A DNA stretch of 64,000 nt from Capsicum annuum (taxonomy: Eukaryota; Streptophyta; Magnoliopsida; Solanales; Solanaceae), in contig NC_061118.1 in assembly GCF_002878395.1 (NCBI RefSeq), positions 123,885,691 to 123,949,690 on the forward strand, given 5' to 3'. Below the pieces are notes generated by a model. The model ran no database searches and was not told the origin of the DNA. It saw only the letters and a list, made by a program, of their open reading frames with translations. A program made the position numbers and the translations under genes. Positions 27,705-38,342 of this stretch are shown here, in pieces; position 1 is the stretch's first letter, and each line of letters opens with the position of its first letter.

Positions 27705-29658
27705 TGATCTTAGGTGAATTTATGCACCTAAGATTTGTTTTTCGACCTTAATTAACCTTGTTTTGAGGACTTCTTTTATGATTAAAGAGTTGTTAATGAG
27801 ATAATTTAGAATATAAGTGTTAAGATAATTTATTTTAATGTTAAGGTGTGTTTGAAGGTAAGTTCCTGTGGGTGCGCCGTAGTCAGTAGCTAGGAGAGCT
27901 TTGGGGTAAGGATATATGGTGGGGTGCCTTTGGTTTGTTAGTATAGGGTATTAATATGTGGGTGCCTCTTCTATACTGTGAAAACTTATTTTATTTTATG
28001 TTGTATTATTAATTTTCTTATTATTCTTTGTCCTACATTGGGGGTCTATTGGAAATAGCCTTGCTACCTCTCTGGAGGTAGTGGTATGGACTGCATACAT
28101 TTTACCCCCCTCCCCTCCAACCCCATTGTATGGGAATACACTGGGTTTTTTGTTATTTTTAAGGTGTGTTTGAAATATTTTTGGAATCAATTTATCCCCT
28201 TATAGTTTAGATGAGAAAACTAGTGTTACTAGCTTGAGCTATGTGCGGTTCTAGTTGATTTTGATGGATTCTAGTGTGTCTAATGGGTTACTAAAGGTGT
28301 AATCGAGTAATTATGTCTGAAGTAACTTTTCTATAGTGTTTAAGGTTCAACTAAAATAAGCCAAGAGACAAAACACTAAGTTAAAGATCAAATGGACAAA
28401 GCCAGTACTCTTAGCCTAAGGTACTAGTTCATCGTCTTGGATTATGTGTTGTTTTGATCTCTAAAATATGGTGTTTGATGCTATAAAATTCTTGGTGAGT
28501 TTATAATTATGATATATATTTGATTTAAATTATGTAAATGAAGTTTAAACAACCCCACAAGACTTCGAAAGGATGGAAAAACACATGGGACAAAACTTGA
28601 CCAAAAATAGATGTTTTGGAGTCATTGGCGCACCACGGAGCTTCGGCACTGTGTTAGGTCCATTCCATAAACTTTGTAACAATTAAAATATATCACCATG
28701 ATTAGGTATTTCCACTGACCCTAGGCACCGCAACAAGGGCGTGGCATGCCCCTAAATCAAAATAGGCACCTTCTGTCCAATACGACACTTAGTTGTAATG
28801 TTTCATATCTTTGGACGATCTTGGGACTTGAAGGGAGGTTATATAGCACTTAAAATAGGGTTTTGTTCCATTAATTTGGTTTTTAATGTATTTTAACATG
28901 TATTCATGGATTATGATTATGGTTATGTCCATGATCAGATAAACCCCTTTTTCCTGGGTTAAGGCGAAGAACATGAGTATTATTGTTATAAATTGATTTG
29001 GTTATGGTTGCTTATCATTATTATTTTTTTATTTATCCTTGTTATTACTATTTTAGGAATTCTCAAACATTAGAATACTTTCATAATCATCTTGTGAACC
29101 CAAAAGGAGAACAAGAGTATGGAACGAGGGATCGATAGAATAGGATGGTAATCTTCTAATTGAATAAAGTTATAATTTTCAGTTTAGGATAGGAATATAC
29201 CTAAGTTCCCTATTTGGTTCAAATACAGGATGAAATTTGAATGTATTTAACTTAGTTCTCACATCCCCCACACAACAATATAGTTTTTAGGCTAAGTTAG
29301 ATAATTGACTAGAGGATCGGAAGGCCGTAGTTACAGTAAAAACCTCGTGTACCAACAACAAAGATAAGTAACCTAACTAATGATTTTCTATAATGTAGTA
29401 TGACTTTTTGTAGTGACTTAACTCTATTTTCTCCCCATTGTTGTTCAATACCTTTAATTTACCACTTTTTTTTTATTTACTCTTAGTTTCCTTGCAAATA
29501 ATCTTGTAGGTACATTTGCATTGAGTTAATCCTAATAGGTTGGACTAGTCTAGGATAGTTGTAAACACAAGTCTCTAAGGGATCGATACTTGGATTGTAA
29601 AAGTCCACTATATTACTTGGTGATACCACATACACTTATGTATGTGCTTTAGCACAAT
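27705..29658 (+). repeat. Solo LTR, Athila/Tat-like gypsy
   Basis: It begins TGATCTTAGG and ends TTTAGCACAAT, and interrupts a copia gag. The end segment (about 29,500-29,655) matches what I know as the LTR end of Athila-like plant elements: a CTTGTAGGTACATTTGCATT-like stretch, then AAAAGTCCACTATATTACTTGG-like sequence, then TGTGCTTTAGCACAA. In full elements that is followed by a GGCGCCGTTGCCGGGGA-type stretch. Here the copia sequence follows at once, so only one LTR remains, as expected after recombination between LTRs. Length is about 1.95 kb. Confidence 0.7.
27857..28158 (+). mobile_element. SINE inserted in the solo LTR
   Basis: 302 bp bounded by a perfect 16-bp duplication TTAAGGTGTGTTTGAA (27841-27856 and 28159-28174). 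The 3' half has the Solanaceae SINE signature: GGGGGTCTATTGGAAATAG, then GGTAGTGGTATGGACTGC, then ACACTGGGTT and a T-rich TTG-type tail. The 5' part shows no convincing polymerase III A or B box, and the element is longer than most of its relatives. It moves with the help of LINE enzymes and codes for nothing. The minus-strand ORF here is chance. Confidence 0.85.
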
Positions 29659-29664
29659 AATTAC

Positions 29665-30290
29665 AAAAAAAATGAATATCAAAAAATTATGATCAATGTT
29701 ATCACTGTGGAAGGACAGGAAACATCAAGCAAAATGGTTCGAACTATAAGAGAAGAGGTTCCAAAACTAATAACTCAAAAACTGTGATGCATGATGTGAA
29801 GAGAAAGGATCTGATGATGACTAAACAAAACAACTAATATTTATTTTATGGAAAAAGATCAATCTAATAAGGTTAGTATTTTATTCTACCAGAATTGCAT
29901 TGATCTTCAATACTTTCTAGATATGGCTGCTAATGAACTTGAAAAGGTTATGAATAAATATATCAAGATTGTTAAATAAAAGAAGCACTAACAGATACTT
30001 TTTGAATAAATTCAAATTGATGTTGATTTTCATCAACAAAAACTTGGTTAGTTAAAAATAAAACTAAATGGCATTAATAAATCACCATGTGTTAAGTCAG
30101 AAAAGTTTAAGTTCTCAAGAAAAAATATTTCTAAAATAAGCAACTCATTCTTTTCTCACTATAAACCTATATGTTTTTCTTGTGCAAAAGTGGGTCACAA
30201 ATTGGTTAACTGTAGATGAAGATCTAGAAGAAAATGGATCTGGAAACCTAAAAAGATAATATCTAACCCCCAAGGAGTAATAACCTGATA
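29665..30290 (+). pseudogene. Copia gag C-terminal part with zinc knuckles
   Basis: It resumes the gene cut at 27,704. A degenerate knuckle near 29,695-29,740 reads CYHCGRTG, with the His and last Cys lost. A second knuckle at 30,170-30,218 reads CFSCAKVGHKLVNC, an exact CX2CX4HX4C pattern for nucleic-acid binding. A WIWKPKK-like stretch follows, as at the gag-protease junction of copia elements. Several stops are present. The protease expected next is absent. Confidence 0.65.
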
Positions 30291-30650
30291 TGTGAAATTT
30301 TTCTTTTCATATGATTTGATTGTTTTTCTATTCCTTGTAGTTACAACAGATTGATTTTGGGGTGTGGGGATGGTCAGCATTGTTCACGCTATGATCAAAA
30401 ATGTTTTGGGAGAGTTTGTGGTTTTTAGAGGTTTTAAAATCTATATGGTTGACTTAAATCAACGTTTCTTGCTCTGAGTTCTAGAAGGAGATTTAGACAG
30501 TTTCATTATGTCTTGAATTTTGAATTTAGGTTATTAGCGAGGTTATTTGGATTCTAAACTTTTATTTTATATTTCAATCCTTGATTAAAAAAATTAACTA
30601 ATAGGGTCCTCGAGGGTTAATTTATTGAAAAAAGTCTTTTTTCAAAAACC
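30291..30650. other. Unassigned AT-rich stretch
   Basis: No domain, repeat partner or terminus is recognisable. The 61-codon minus-strand ORF at 30,195-30,380 overlaps the copia end and has no known motif. Confidence 0.4.
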
Positions 30651-30691
30651 TGACATCTCAAATGATTCCAAAACAGCAAACATATCCTAGT

Positions 30692-30694
<3 letters not shown>

Positions 30695-30730
<36 letters not shown>
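30695..30730. repeat. (AT)n microsatellite
   Basis: About 18 AT units in the F LTR. Confidence 0.95.
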
Positions 30731-30734
<4 letters not shown>

Positions 30735-31115
30735 TTTTGAGGTCTCAAATAAATCATGATAGTCCATTTGGAGACTTTATAATATGTAAATTCTGCTGGT
30801 ACATCTTTTATATCTAGTGCAAGGAATCTTCTTCATAGATGAAAGCCCTTGGCCACGAGCATAGAGAAGAAATTTTTCCCTTAATGGAAATCATGAGGTG
30901 GTGGCCAAGATTGCAAAGGTAAATTGAGTACAGGTTGGATTTCTTGCCTTCTTCAAGGACGCGATAAGCTATCACAATTGCAAAGTCTTGATTCATCAGC
31001 ATTTGCAAATGTGAAGCCTTGGTTGAGAATGTGAAGGACATTTTTGGCCTGGTCATTGGTTGACCGCGTTAATGCAAAAACTAATAACGTTCGTGGGTTA
31101 CTGTTTACGGAACAG

Positions 31116-31123
31116 TATAAATA
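31116..31123 (+). promoter_or_regulatory. TATA box of the F LTR
   Basis: TATAAATA preceded by a GC-richer stretch and followed about 30 bp later by TTTCATTTTTAGACC, a plausible RNA start. The position inside the LTR suits a U3 promoter. Confidence 0.55.
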
Positions 31124-33022
31124 CCATATTCTCACTAATTTCTTTCATTTTTAGACCTCCAAGCACTGAGAAAGGACATTTTTAAGGGTTTTTTCATTGT
31201 ATTTCATATAAGTAACCTTTAAAATAAAATCCCCATTATTTTCCATTGATTGCATCTTCAAAAATATCTTTTAATCATTATTTTTAAATAAATTTTGAAA
31301 ATTTTACCAGTAAAGCTTAAAAATGACTTTCATTCATTTTGGACCTCCTTTTAACCCATTTTTTCATGGGTTTGTTAATAAAGACTCCTATAAAGTTAAC
31401 GTTCTTATTTTACTCTTTTAGTTTTCTAAATTATTTTTTGAACCCATTTTGGACCCAACTTAAATATGAGAAATATAGGTATTTTTACCTATATTTTAAC
31501 ATGTAGTTACTATATTTGAATGTTGCGGGTTATTTTGAGCCAACTCAAAATAGAAAGACTCTGTGTTGAAGGAATTTAGGCATGGATTTGGTCATTTCGA
31601 GGTATGTTATGACTTAACTTTATTTAGATTGGGCTTGATAGTTAATGAATGAGTAAAGTGTGGTCTATGTTGGGAAAAATAAATATGGGATGCAATTTTT
31701 CACTTATTATATATTGCATGATACACGTCTGGAGAATTATTTTCTATTGTTGTACGCTTATGAACTTATATACTGTGTGTTTTCTATGCATTGTTTCTTT
31801 GACATTATTGGCTTTAGACTTCCCTACGTCTTAATATGATGCCCTTATGGAGGATTGAATAGATATTATCAGTCTTATTGAGCACTATTTGCCTTTATCA
31901 TGGTAGAAATGGCGGTGTTATAGGTTTCCATGATATTAATGATGTCTTACATGCACGTTTATTCCAATGGTGCCTAACTAAAACTAATATCCTGAATTAT
32001 TAACATATTGAGTTGATTTTTTAGCTCACTTATATATGTATTGAATGGATTAAACATATTCATATTTTTTGATTATGAGCATTATATCCTTATTGTATAT
32101 ATACACATTCATGAGATATCAGTACCATTAAGAAACATTAGTTTTTAAAAGAAAATGGCACACTTTTGAAAATGCCTAGACCTAGGAATTTGTCGGTGTG
32201 GTAGATGAGACATGAGATTGGGATTAGTGGAAATTTGAGATCATATATGATTTGAAAACCCCACATGATTCCCATTTTATGAGCATCGAAGCTTGATAGG
32301 TGTAAATAGAAAGTCTTGTGTTGACTTTCAACCATTTCACTTTATCATACATCACATGCATTAAATTTACACATTCTGTGATTCCAATCATATGTTTACT
32401 TGACATGTATTAAGTTTCTCTTATACCTTCATGTATAACATTAAAAATATGATGTCTATATATTAGAACTGTTAGTGGATATGTTGTGAGCAACTAATTG
32501 AGAATTTTCTTCTTATAGGTTGCGTGCTCATAGTATTTTCTTTACTAATCTTATTTCATACTTTTCTCAGTTAGATATGATACTTAATGAGTACAAATGG
32601 ATCATACATACTCCTACTATGACTTTTTGGTGCAGATCCTAGTTTGAGTACCAGACACCGCGACTGATCTTTGTGTGGATATTTTGAGCTTTTGAGATAT
32701 TAAAGTGGAGTACATAGTTTATTCATACCTCATTTATATTTATTTTTCTTCACTTATGACTAATAGATATATTTTGTACTATTCAGTATTTTCATAATTG
32801 TATAGCAACTCAATACTTATGTCATCAAATTTGGGAATTATGATATTTCATTCAGACTTCTGTTATGATTGTTCTTATATTAGCCTGTCTTCACTCTAAA
32901 AGTCTCTTTTTAACCACCTTTACTTTAATCTTTTCATTTCTTTTCTATTTGTATTTTTGGCTTACTTATCAAGGCTGGTTCACAATAAGTTCCATTATGA
33001 CGTGGGAATTTGGGTTATGACA

Positions 33023-33202
33023 AATAGGTATTAGAGAGCTATGTTCACCGGTCTTATAAGGGTAAGAGTGGGATATCTGGTAGAGTCTTTTAAATTGGTA
33101 TGTAGACATCCATACCTATCGTTGAGAGGCTATAACATATCCCTAGAAAAAACTTCTCCAGTTTGATTCTTTATTATGTGGGTTATTCATACCCGATATT
33201 CT
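33023..33202 (+). mobile_element. F leader with primer binding site, cut by element A
   Basis: AGGTATTAGAGAGC at 33,027-33,040 resembles the tRNA-Met primer site with a small insertion. Only about 180 bp of leader follow. Then the A LTR starts (TGAAACACCC at 33,203). No F gene remains in the window. Confidence 0.55.
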
Positions 33203-34504
33203 TGAAACACCCTAAGTTTGGCCCTTAAAAATTTCATGAGTCTTGAGCTTTCTACTGATCATGCGACTCACACCACAGGTCAGATGGTATAGTGACGGGT
33301 CTACAGAATTTAGTCGTATGTTGTTCAGTGTGTTATTGGACAAGGTCTATCCTAGATACGAAATACTCCTCACGAGTCGTATGTTCATGTGATGAATGGC
33401 ATAGTCTAACCTTATGTTGTCCAGTGTCCAACCCTTAATGTTCGTCTAAGTATATGAATTAATGGAACTAGTGGTATGGTATGCGATGAGTTAGGGAAAT
33501 GAATTCATATAGTGGATAATGTGTGGATTTCCAACTTTCTATTCTAGTTACGACTAGAGGGTACTAGTCGTATGATTTGGTCATGAGTTAGAGGGTCAAC
33601 TTGCACCCACCTTTTGGATTTTTACAATTTAAGTTGGGGGTATTCTAGATATTTCCCCTATGTAACTCCTTTTCATACCATAACATAGAACACCTTTTTG
33701 GAATTTTATTAACCTGTTATTCTCAATCAAACATTCTTAAAATCTCTTAAACTCTCTCTCAAGCAAAGGTCTAAGGTTTTATCAAGACAATCAATTGAGG
33801 GCTTTAAAGAGTGATTCTCTTCATCTTCTTTGGTTTCTAAGGCATTTTACTCCTCCCTCATTGATGGTTCAACTAAAATATTTTTAATGAATGTTTTTTA
33901 TTGTATTATTGTGGTATTATTTTGAATTTGAAATAAATATTGGGGGTTTTGGTTATTTATGGTTGGATAATGTTTTTTCATGGTTTACTTATGGTTTTTC
34001 ATGTTATAATTATGGTTTGAATATTTGGTTGCATAGGAATGGTCAATTGATACTTGGTTTTGATTCTGGAAATTATATGGCCTCAGCATGTTTGTTAAAG
34101 TGCTAATGACAATTATTTAGTCACATAGTTTGACTATTCTTGAAATTTTTGCATTGCATAAAATTAAATGGAACTTAAATTGGTTTGGTTGGTTTTAAAT
34201 GCATTAGAAGGGCCTTGGTGGCCATGGTCTTTGTTTAATTAGAAACTTTGGAGTCAAATTGGTTTAATGGCTTTGGTATGGCATAAATGGAAAGACTTTC
34301 AAGCTCTAATTTTTGTATAACGATACCAATGGTTAATACCTAATAATGACTCCTTGGTAAATGGTTTTAATATAGGCTTAATGGGGGGATTGTAGCAAAG
34401 TTGTGGAAGGTAGAGGTACTGAGGGGGACCAATACTAGAAACTCTTATTTGTCGAAATGAGGTTTGGTCATGCTAAGCGTGTGCATAATATCACACTTTA
34501 TATT
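33203..34504 (+). repeat. 5' part of the A LTR (plus orientation); contains the left arm of the inverted duplication
   Basis: It begins TGAAACACCCTAAG, an LTR-like start. Bases 33,422-34,504 are present again in inverted form at 41,129-42,212, about 98% identical by eye. At 34,504 the match ends and B internal sequence begins. The LTR continues from that very point on the other side (41,128 down to about 40,690 on the minus strand). A 71-codon ORF (33,891-34,106) survives in both arms only because the copying is recent. Confidence 0.75.
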
Positions 34505-35708
34505 AAATATATACACACATAATATCTCCTTTCTGAGGATATTAGTTGTAAGCCTTGGCCTTGCTATAAGTTGAATTGCGTATGCCTATGAATAGTTCCC
34601 TAAGCTTCAAGACTTGTTGATATGAATATGATGGTTGAAAATGGTGAGTATTAAGTGGATTAGAGTTGATTGAGTGGTAATAAGAATTATCTGTGAGATG
34701 AGGAATTTTAACAATGTGGATGTGTGTAAATTTATAATTTGGAATGGTGCTATGTTACGGTGCTAGGTGGAGGAATTGGTGACTCCAAATTAAGCTTTAA
34801 AATGAGGAGAGAGAGTTTGGATTAGTTAGATTTGAATAGCCAAGATTGCAAATTCCTTGTGAGAATTATAAATTGAATCAAGTAAGTATGGTATTTGGGG
34901 AAAATAGTATTGCGGAGAAAGGGTGTGCGAAGCGTATTGATAAGCTTGAAAGTAAGGAGTTGTACTATGTGGGGTCTAGTACTTTTATTTTGATATAAGA
35001 CTGATCGACCTACTCTCCGTACTTAAAATTGGGGTCGAGTTATAAATCTTTATTTAATATATTTATATATATTGTTCGGACCATATCCCAAATCCAATTG
35101 CTTCCTAGTAGCATTGAAAGTTCCTTGAAAAGATTTCGAATCATGTCCTAAGTGAATGAGAGCGTGTCTTGATTCGGTCCGTGCACCTAGAAATTCAAAT
35201 TGATAGTTATTCCGACGGATTCATATATTTCTTCCATCTTCCGATGTGGTCCAATTTCACTACTTGAAGTTTCGTGAGCATAACCATTTTAAGAATGATT
35301 TATTTGCGTCAACGCGAGTTACCAAATTCTATTTAGCCTTTGCTTTTGTTCCCGACCTAAGTATTAAGCCATGGGTTGATCATAAAGTGTCCCGCGTATC
35401 ATTAGTATTATTCGGGGAGAACCGATCCCAAGAGAGAGATATTGTGATATCCCGAGTTTTCATATCCTAGATCTTTCATCTCTTTCTTTGTGAATGTGGA
35501 TTTAAATCGAAGTTAATAATTTTTCCTTCATCCAACTCTTTTAGTAATAGACTCAACTATGTCATTGTGATTATCATGATCTTATGCATCGGAAAGTACT
35601 CCAAAACTTAGAAAAATTCAAACATGTTCATCAAGCTATTTTAGTTGCGTATCCTCAATTTTCCTTGTCTTCCTAACCCAACGAGAGGCATTCGGGGACG
35701 AATGTTTC
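34505..35708 (+). mobile_element. Element B, 3' internal remnant
   Basis: Non-LTR sequence leading into a polypurine tract and LTR. The last bases before the tract (GGCATTCGGGGACGAATG) are the hallmark of the end of Del/Tekay internal regions. No pol domain could be recognised, so this is mostly 3' untranslated sequence. At 35,442-35,458 it holds TGTGATATCCCGAGTTT, nearly the B LTR start, perhaps a vestige of another LTR copy. The 74-codon ORF at 35,246-35,470 is not recognised. Confidence 0.55.
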
Positions 35709-35722
35709 CAAGGGGAAGATGA
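35709..35722 (+). other. Polypurine tract of element B
   Basis: CAAGGGGAAGATGA directly before the LTR start TGTGATACCCC. Confidence 0.75.
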
Positions 35723-38342
35723 TGTGATACCCCGAGTTTTTCCGTTAAATATTTTTCTCCCAAATGTGTCGAGTCGTTTAAGCCTTTTTATCTTTCCAAG
35801 AGTCCGTTAAGATCTCAGACGAAAATGTGTTGAATTCTGTTCTTTATCGTGATTAATAATTTTTCTATGTGAAATTTATGGATATGCGACCCGTCATCGT
35901 GTAGAGCATGAAATAATATTTCCAACGATATGTGGATCATCCAAAATAGACACTCGAGTGATGATTTATGATCAGTCCGATCTAACCGTGAATGCTGGTT
36001 AACAATAAATGTGCAGGAAAAAAATGTTGAGGCCAAGTGAATTTTAGGGCCAACTTCAAATGATCATAACTCCTTGTACATAATGATCTGGGTGAGCTAC
36101 TAAATATCAACAGAAAGCTCTAAGAGTCCTGTTTCCAATGAAATTGGTTTCATCCAATTTCTCCATTGGAGCAAAAAGTTATGGTCGATCTACTTCAGCC
36201 TATCAAAACAGTCCACCAAAGGACAGATTTGACATTATTTAATTTTTAAGGGTATTTTGCTCATTCCCACTCCAATCCATCCGGGTAAACCATGGATTTA
36301 AGTCCATTAAGAGCATTCAATAGCTCGTTTTTCTCCAAAATTTCCTAAGGCTCAAACCCCAACCCTACTACTCCAAATTTCATTCTTCTATGTCTCTTGA
36401 TTGAACCGTAGAAATTTCAAATTGATTTGGGATTTGAGTTGATCATGTTAAGGGCTTCGAGAAGCACCCTTTATTTTCATGAATAAAGTTCCAGAGTTGA
36501 AAGTTCATATTCATCTTCCATTTTTAGGTATGTGGGGCTTTGAACAAGAATAATTCTTCCGTTCTTGTGCCCGTATCTTTAATTTTTACTATGGATTATT
36601 ATGAGTTTGGCAAATGAATTTATTTTCAAGATATCCTACCATGAGATTTTGATTATGTATATATGTAAATTGTTCAAGATTGTCAATTTTGATTATTTAA
36701 TGGATTCATATGGTTCTATAAGTTGAATTATGTCTAAATAATTCGATTATAAACTTATAAAGATTTGAATTGTAAGTTTTGAATCACATGAGTATTTGAC
36801 TATTTTCGTTCTATGAATTGAGATTTAATATTGGGATTCTTGGTGTTTCTATCAAGAATTGATATATTTTGAACATGTATCCACGTTTTAAGTTCAAGAA
36901 TGAATTATTGATATTTCCAAGTATTTTCGAGCCATGAGTTAAATTTTGAGCTTCCTTATGACGATTTGAGTTATTGGGTATATTGATATCGAAGTTGCAA
37001 TGAGTCTTGGTATTTTTCGGATGATTTTGATGAGTTAAATTATTGAAAATATTACTATTGAGTCTTCATATCCTTGTCCAAATGTCGAGTCGGTTATAGT
37101 TCAATACATTGATACCTTGTTGATGTTGAGGAAGATTAAAATATTTTGAGCTAAAATGTGTTGAGTTAGGAATCCACAAATTGATATGATTTGATAAATG
37201 AGAAAGATATTTGATTTGTTCTTTATGATAGACCCTTGTGATGTTGTGGTGGATTTCCTAACACGTTCTGAGCTTGTCGGGGAGTAGTACTTAGCACCGA
37301 GAGGGAAATTTGGTATTTCCCCAAACCTATGTGCCACCGTAGGGTTATTTGATGATGAATTATTGGCCAGAGAGCCCGATTGTGATTATTACAGTTTTAA
37401 GGTCGTACTCCCTAGCAAAGAGTATGACGCTCCCGCCAACGGGGGTTTCGAACGTTGTTATTCCGCGTAGCTCATGTGGGGTTGTCGGTTATAGGAAACT
37501 CCCGTGTCCATAAGATTAAGTTTCTTGAATTACCGAGTCACTTCGAGATTTGAGTCAAAGAGTTGAGATGTTTATGATGTTTTATGGTCATTTATGATGA
37601 TTTATAATTACCTATGATGATTTTTTATGATATCAGAATTTATGATGATTTAGGATGACTTATCATAATTTATGATTTATAATGATTTATGCGGATTACG
37701 AGATTTTATCATATGAACTGTTTATTATGAAATTATGAAAAGTATGATTTGATATAACTCAAGCCAAGTGAGTCATCATTGTCCGTATGCATGTTTTCAT
37801 GAAATTGATTATACTATTTATATTGTTTCATGCACCCCCACATACTCAGTACATTTTAAAGTGTTGACCCACATATTTCCATGGGCTACATTCTTACCAA
37901 AATGTAGGTACAAGTTTTAGCGCACATATCATGTTCAGCTGGGTCGCAGCTCTCGATCGGCAGGTGATTAGTCCTTCTGATTTAGGGACTTGAGTTGTTC
38001 AGATTTGAGGTGTATTTATTTTCTGTATTCAGTCGTATTGAGTAGGGGTAGTTGGGAGTCGTGGCCCGGCTATCTTTGCTCAATGCTAGTAGAGGCTTCA
38101 TAGACAGTCACTAGTAGTTAGTGTATTGAGTTTCAGATTTGTATATATATGAGCAGAATTGTGACCGTGTAAATTACTTTTATGTTGGTCAGACTAAGTT
38201 ATGGGTTGTTTCCACATTATTCCTTCTATTTTATGTATTTTATTCAGTTTCTTTGGGTTATGCTAGATGAAGCATTAGCTTGGGGTCACTTGTGACCTTA
38301 AGCACAGTGTGACGTCTCGGGATCCGATTTTGGGGCGTTACA
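35723..38342 (+). repeat. 3' LTR of element B (complete, 2.62 kb)
   Basis: It starts TGTGATACCCCGAG after a polypurine tract and ends GGGGCGTTACA. CATAA follows at 38,343-38,347. Its first 953 bp are repeated in inverted form at 42,436-43,387, about 91% identical by eye. That second stretch is preceded on its own strand by the same CATAA, so the two stretches are the two LTRs of one insertion, now separated by an inversion. Confidence 0.85.

Larger units (their letters stand above)
26650..30290 (+). mobile_element. Ty1/copia remnant (gag part), split by a solo LTR
   Basis: Two plus-strand gag pieces flank the solo LTR at 27,705-29,658. The left piece holds a leader and a UBN2 gag domain. The right piece holds zinc knuckles. 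No pol is seen. The part at 26,650-26,900 looks like the end of a copia LTR and leader, but it has no partner copy to confirm it. Confidence 0.65.
30651..33022 (+). repeat. 5' LTR of gypsy element F (start uncertain)
   Basis: The right end is well supported: GGGTTATGACA at 33,012-33,022 is followed by a tRNA-Met-like primer site. I place the start at TGACATCTCAAATG (30,651) because it resembles a gypsy LTR opening, but there is no second copy. The LTR contains an AT microsatellite and a TATA box. A GGTGCAGATCC-like segment near 32,630 is common in Solanaceae gypsy LTRs. The minus-strand ORFs at 30,814-31,135 match nothing I know. Confidence 0.5.

Noticed and set aside
30814..31135. Overlapping minus-strand ORFs as a possible host exon
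   Set aside because: No recognisable domain, and the stretch leads into the TATA box of the F LTR on the other strand.
33891..34106. 71-codon ORF kept in both inverted arms (also 41,529-41,744)
   Set aside because: Both copies come from one recent duplication of LTR sequence, so the conservation says nothing about function. No motif.
35246..35470. 74-codon ORF as an integrase C-terminus or chromodomain of B
   Set aside because: The position fits, but I could find none of the expected motifs (GPY/F, VFHVS or chromodomain aromatic residues).
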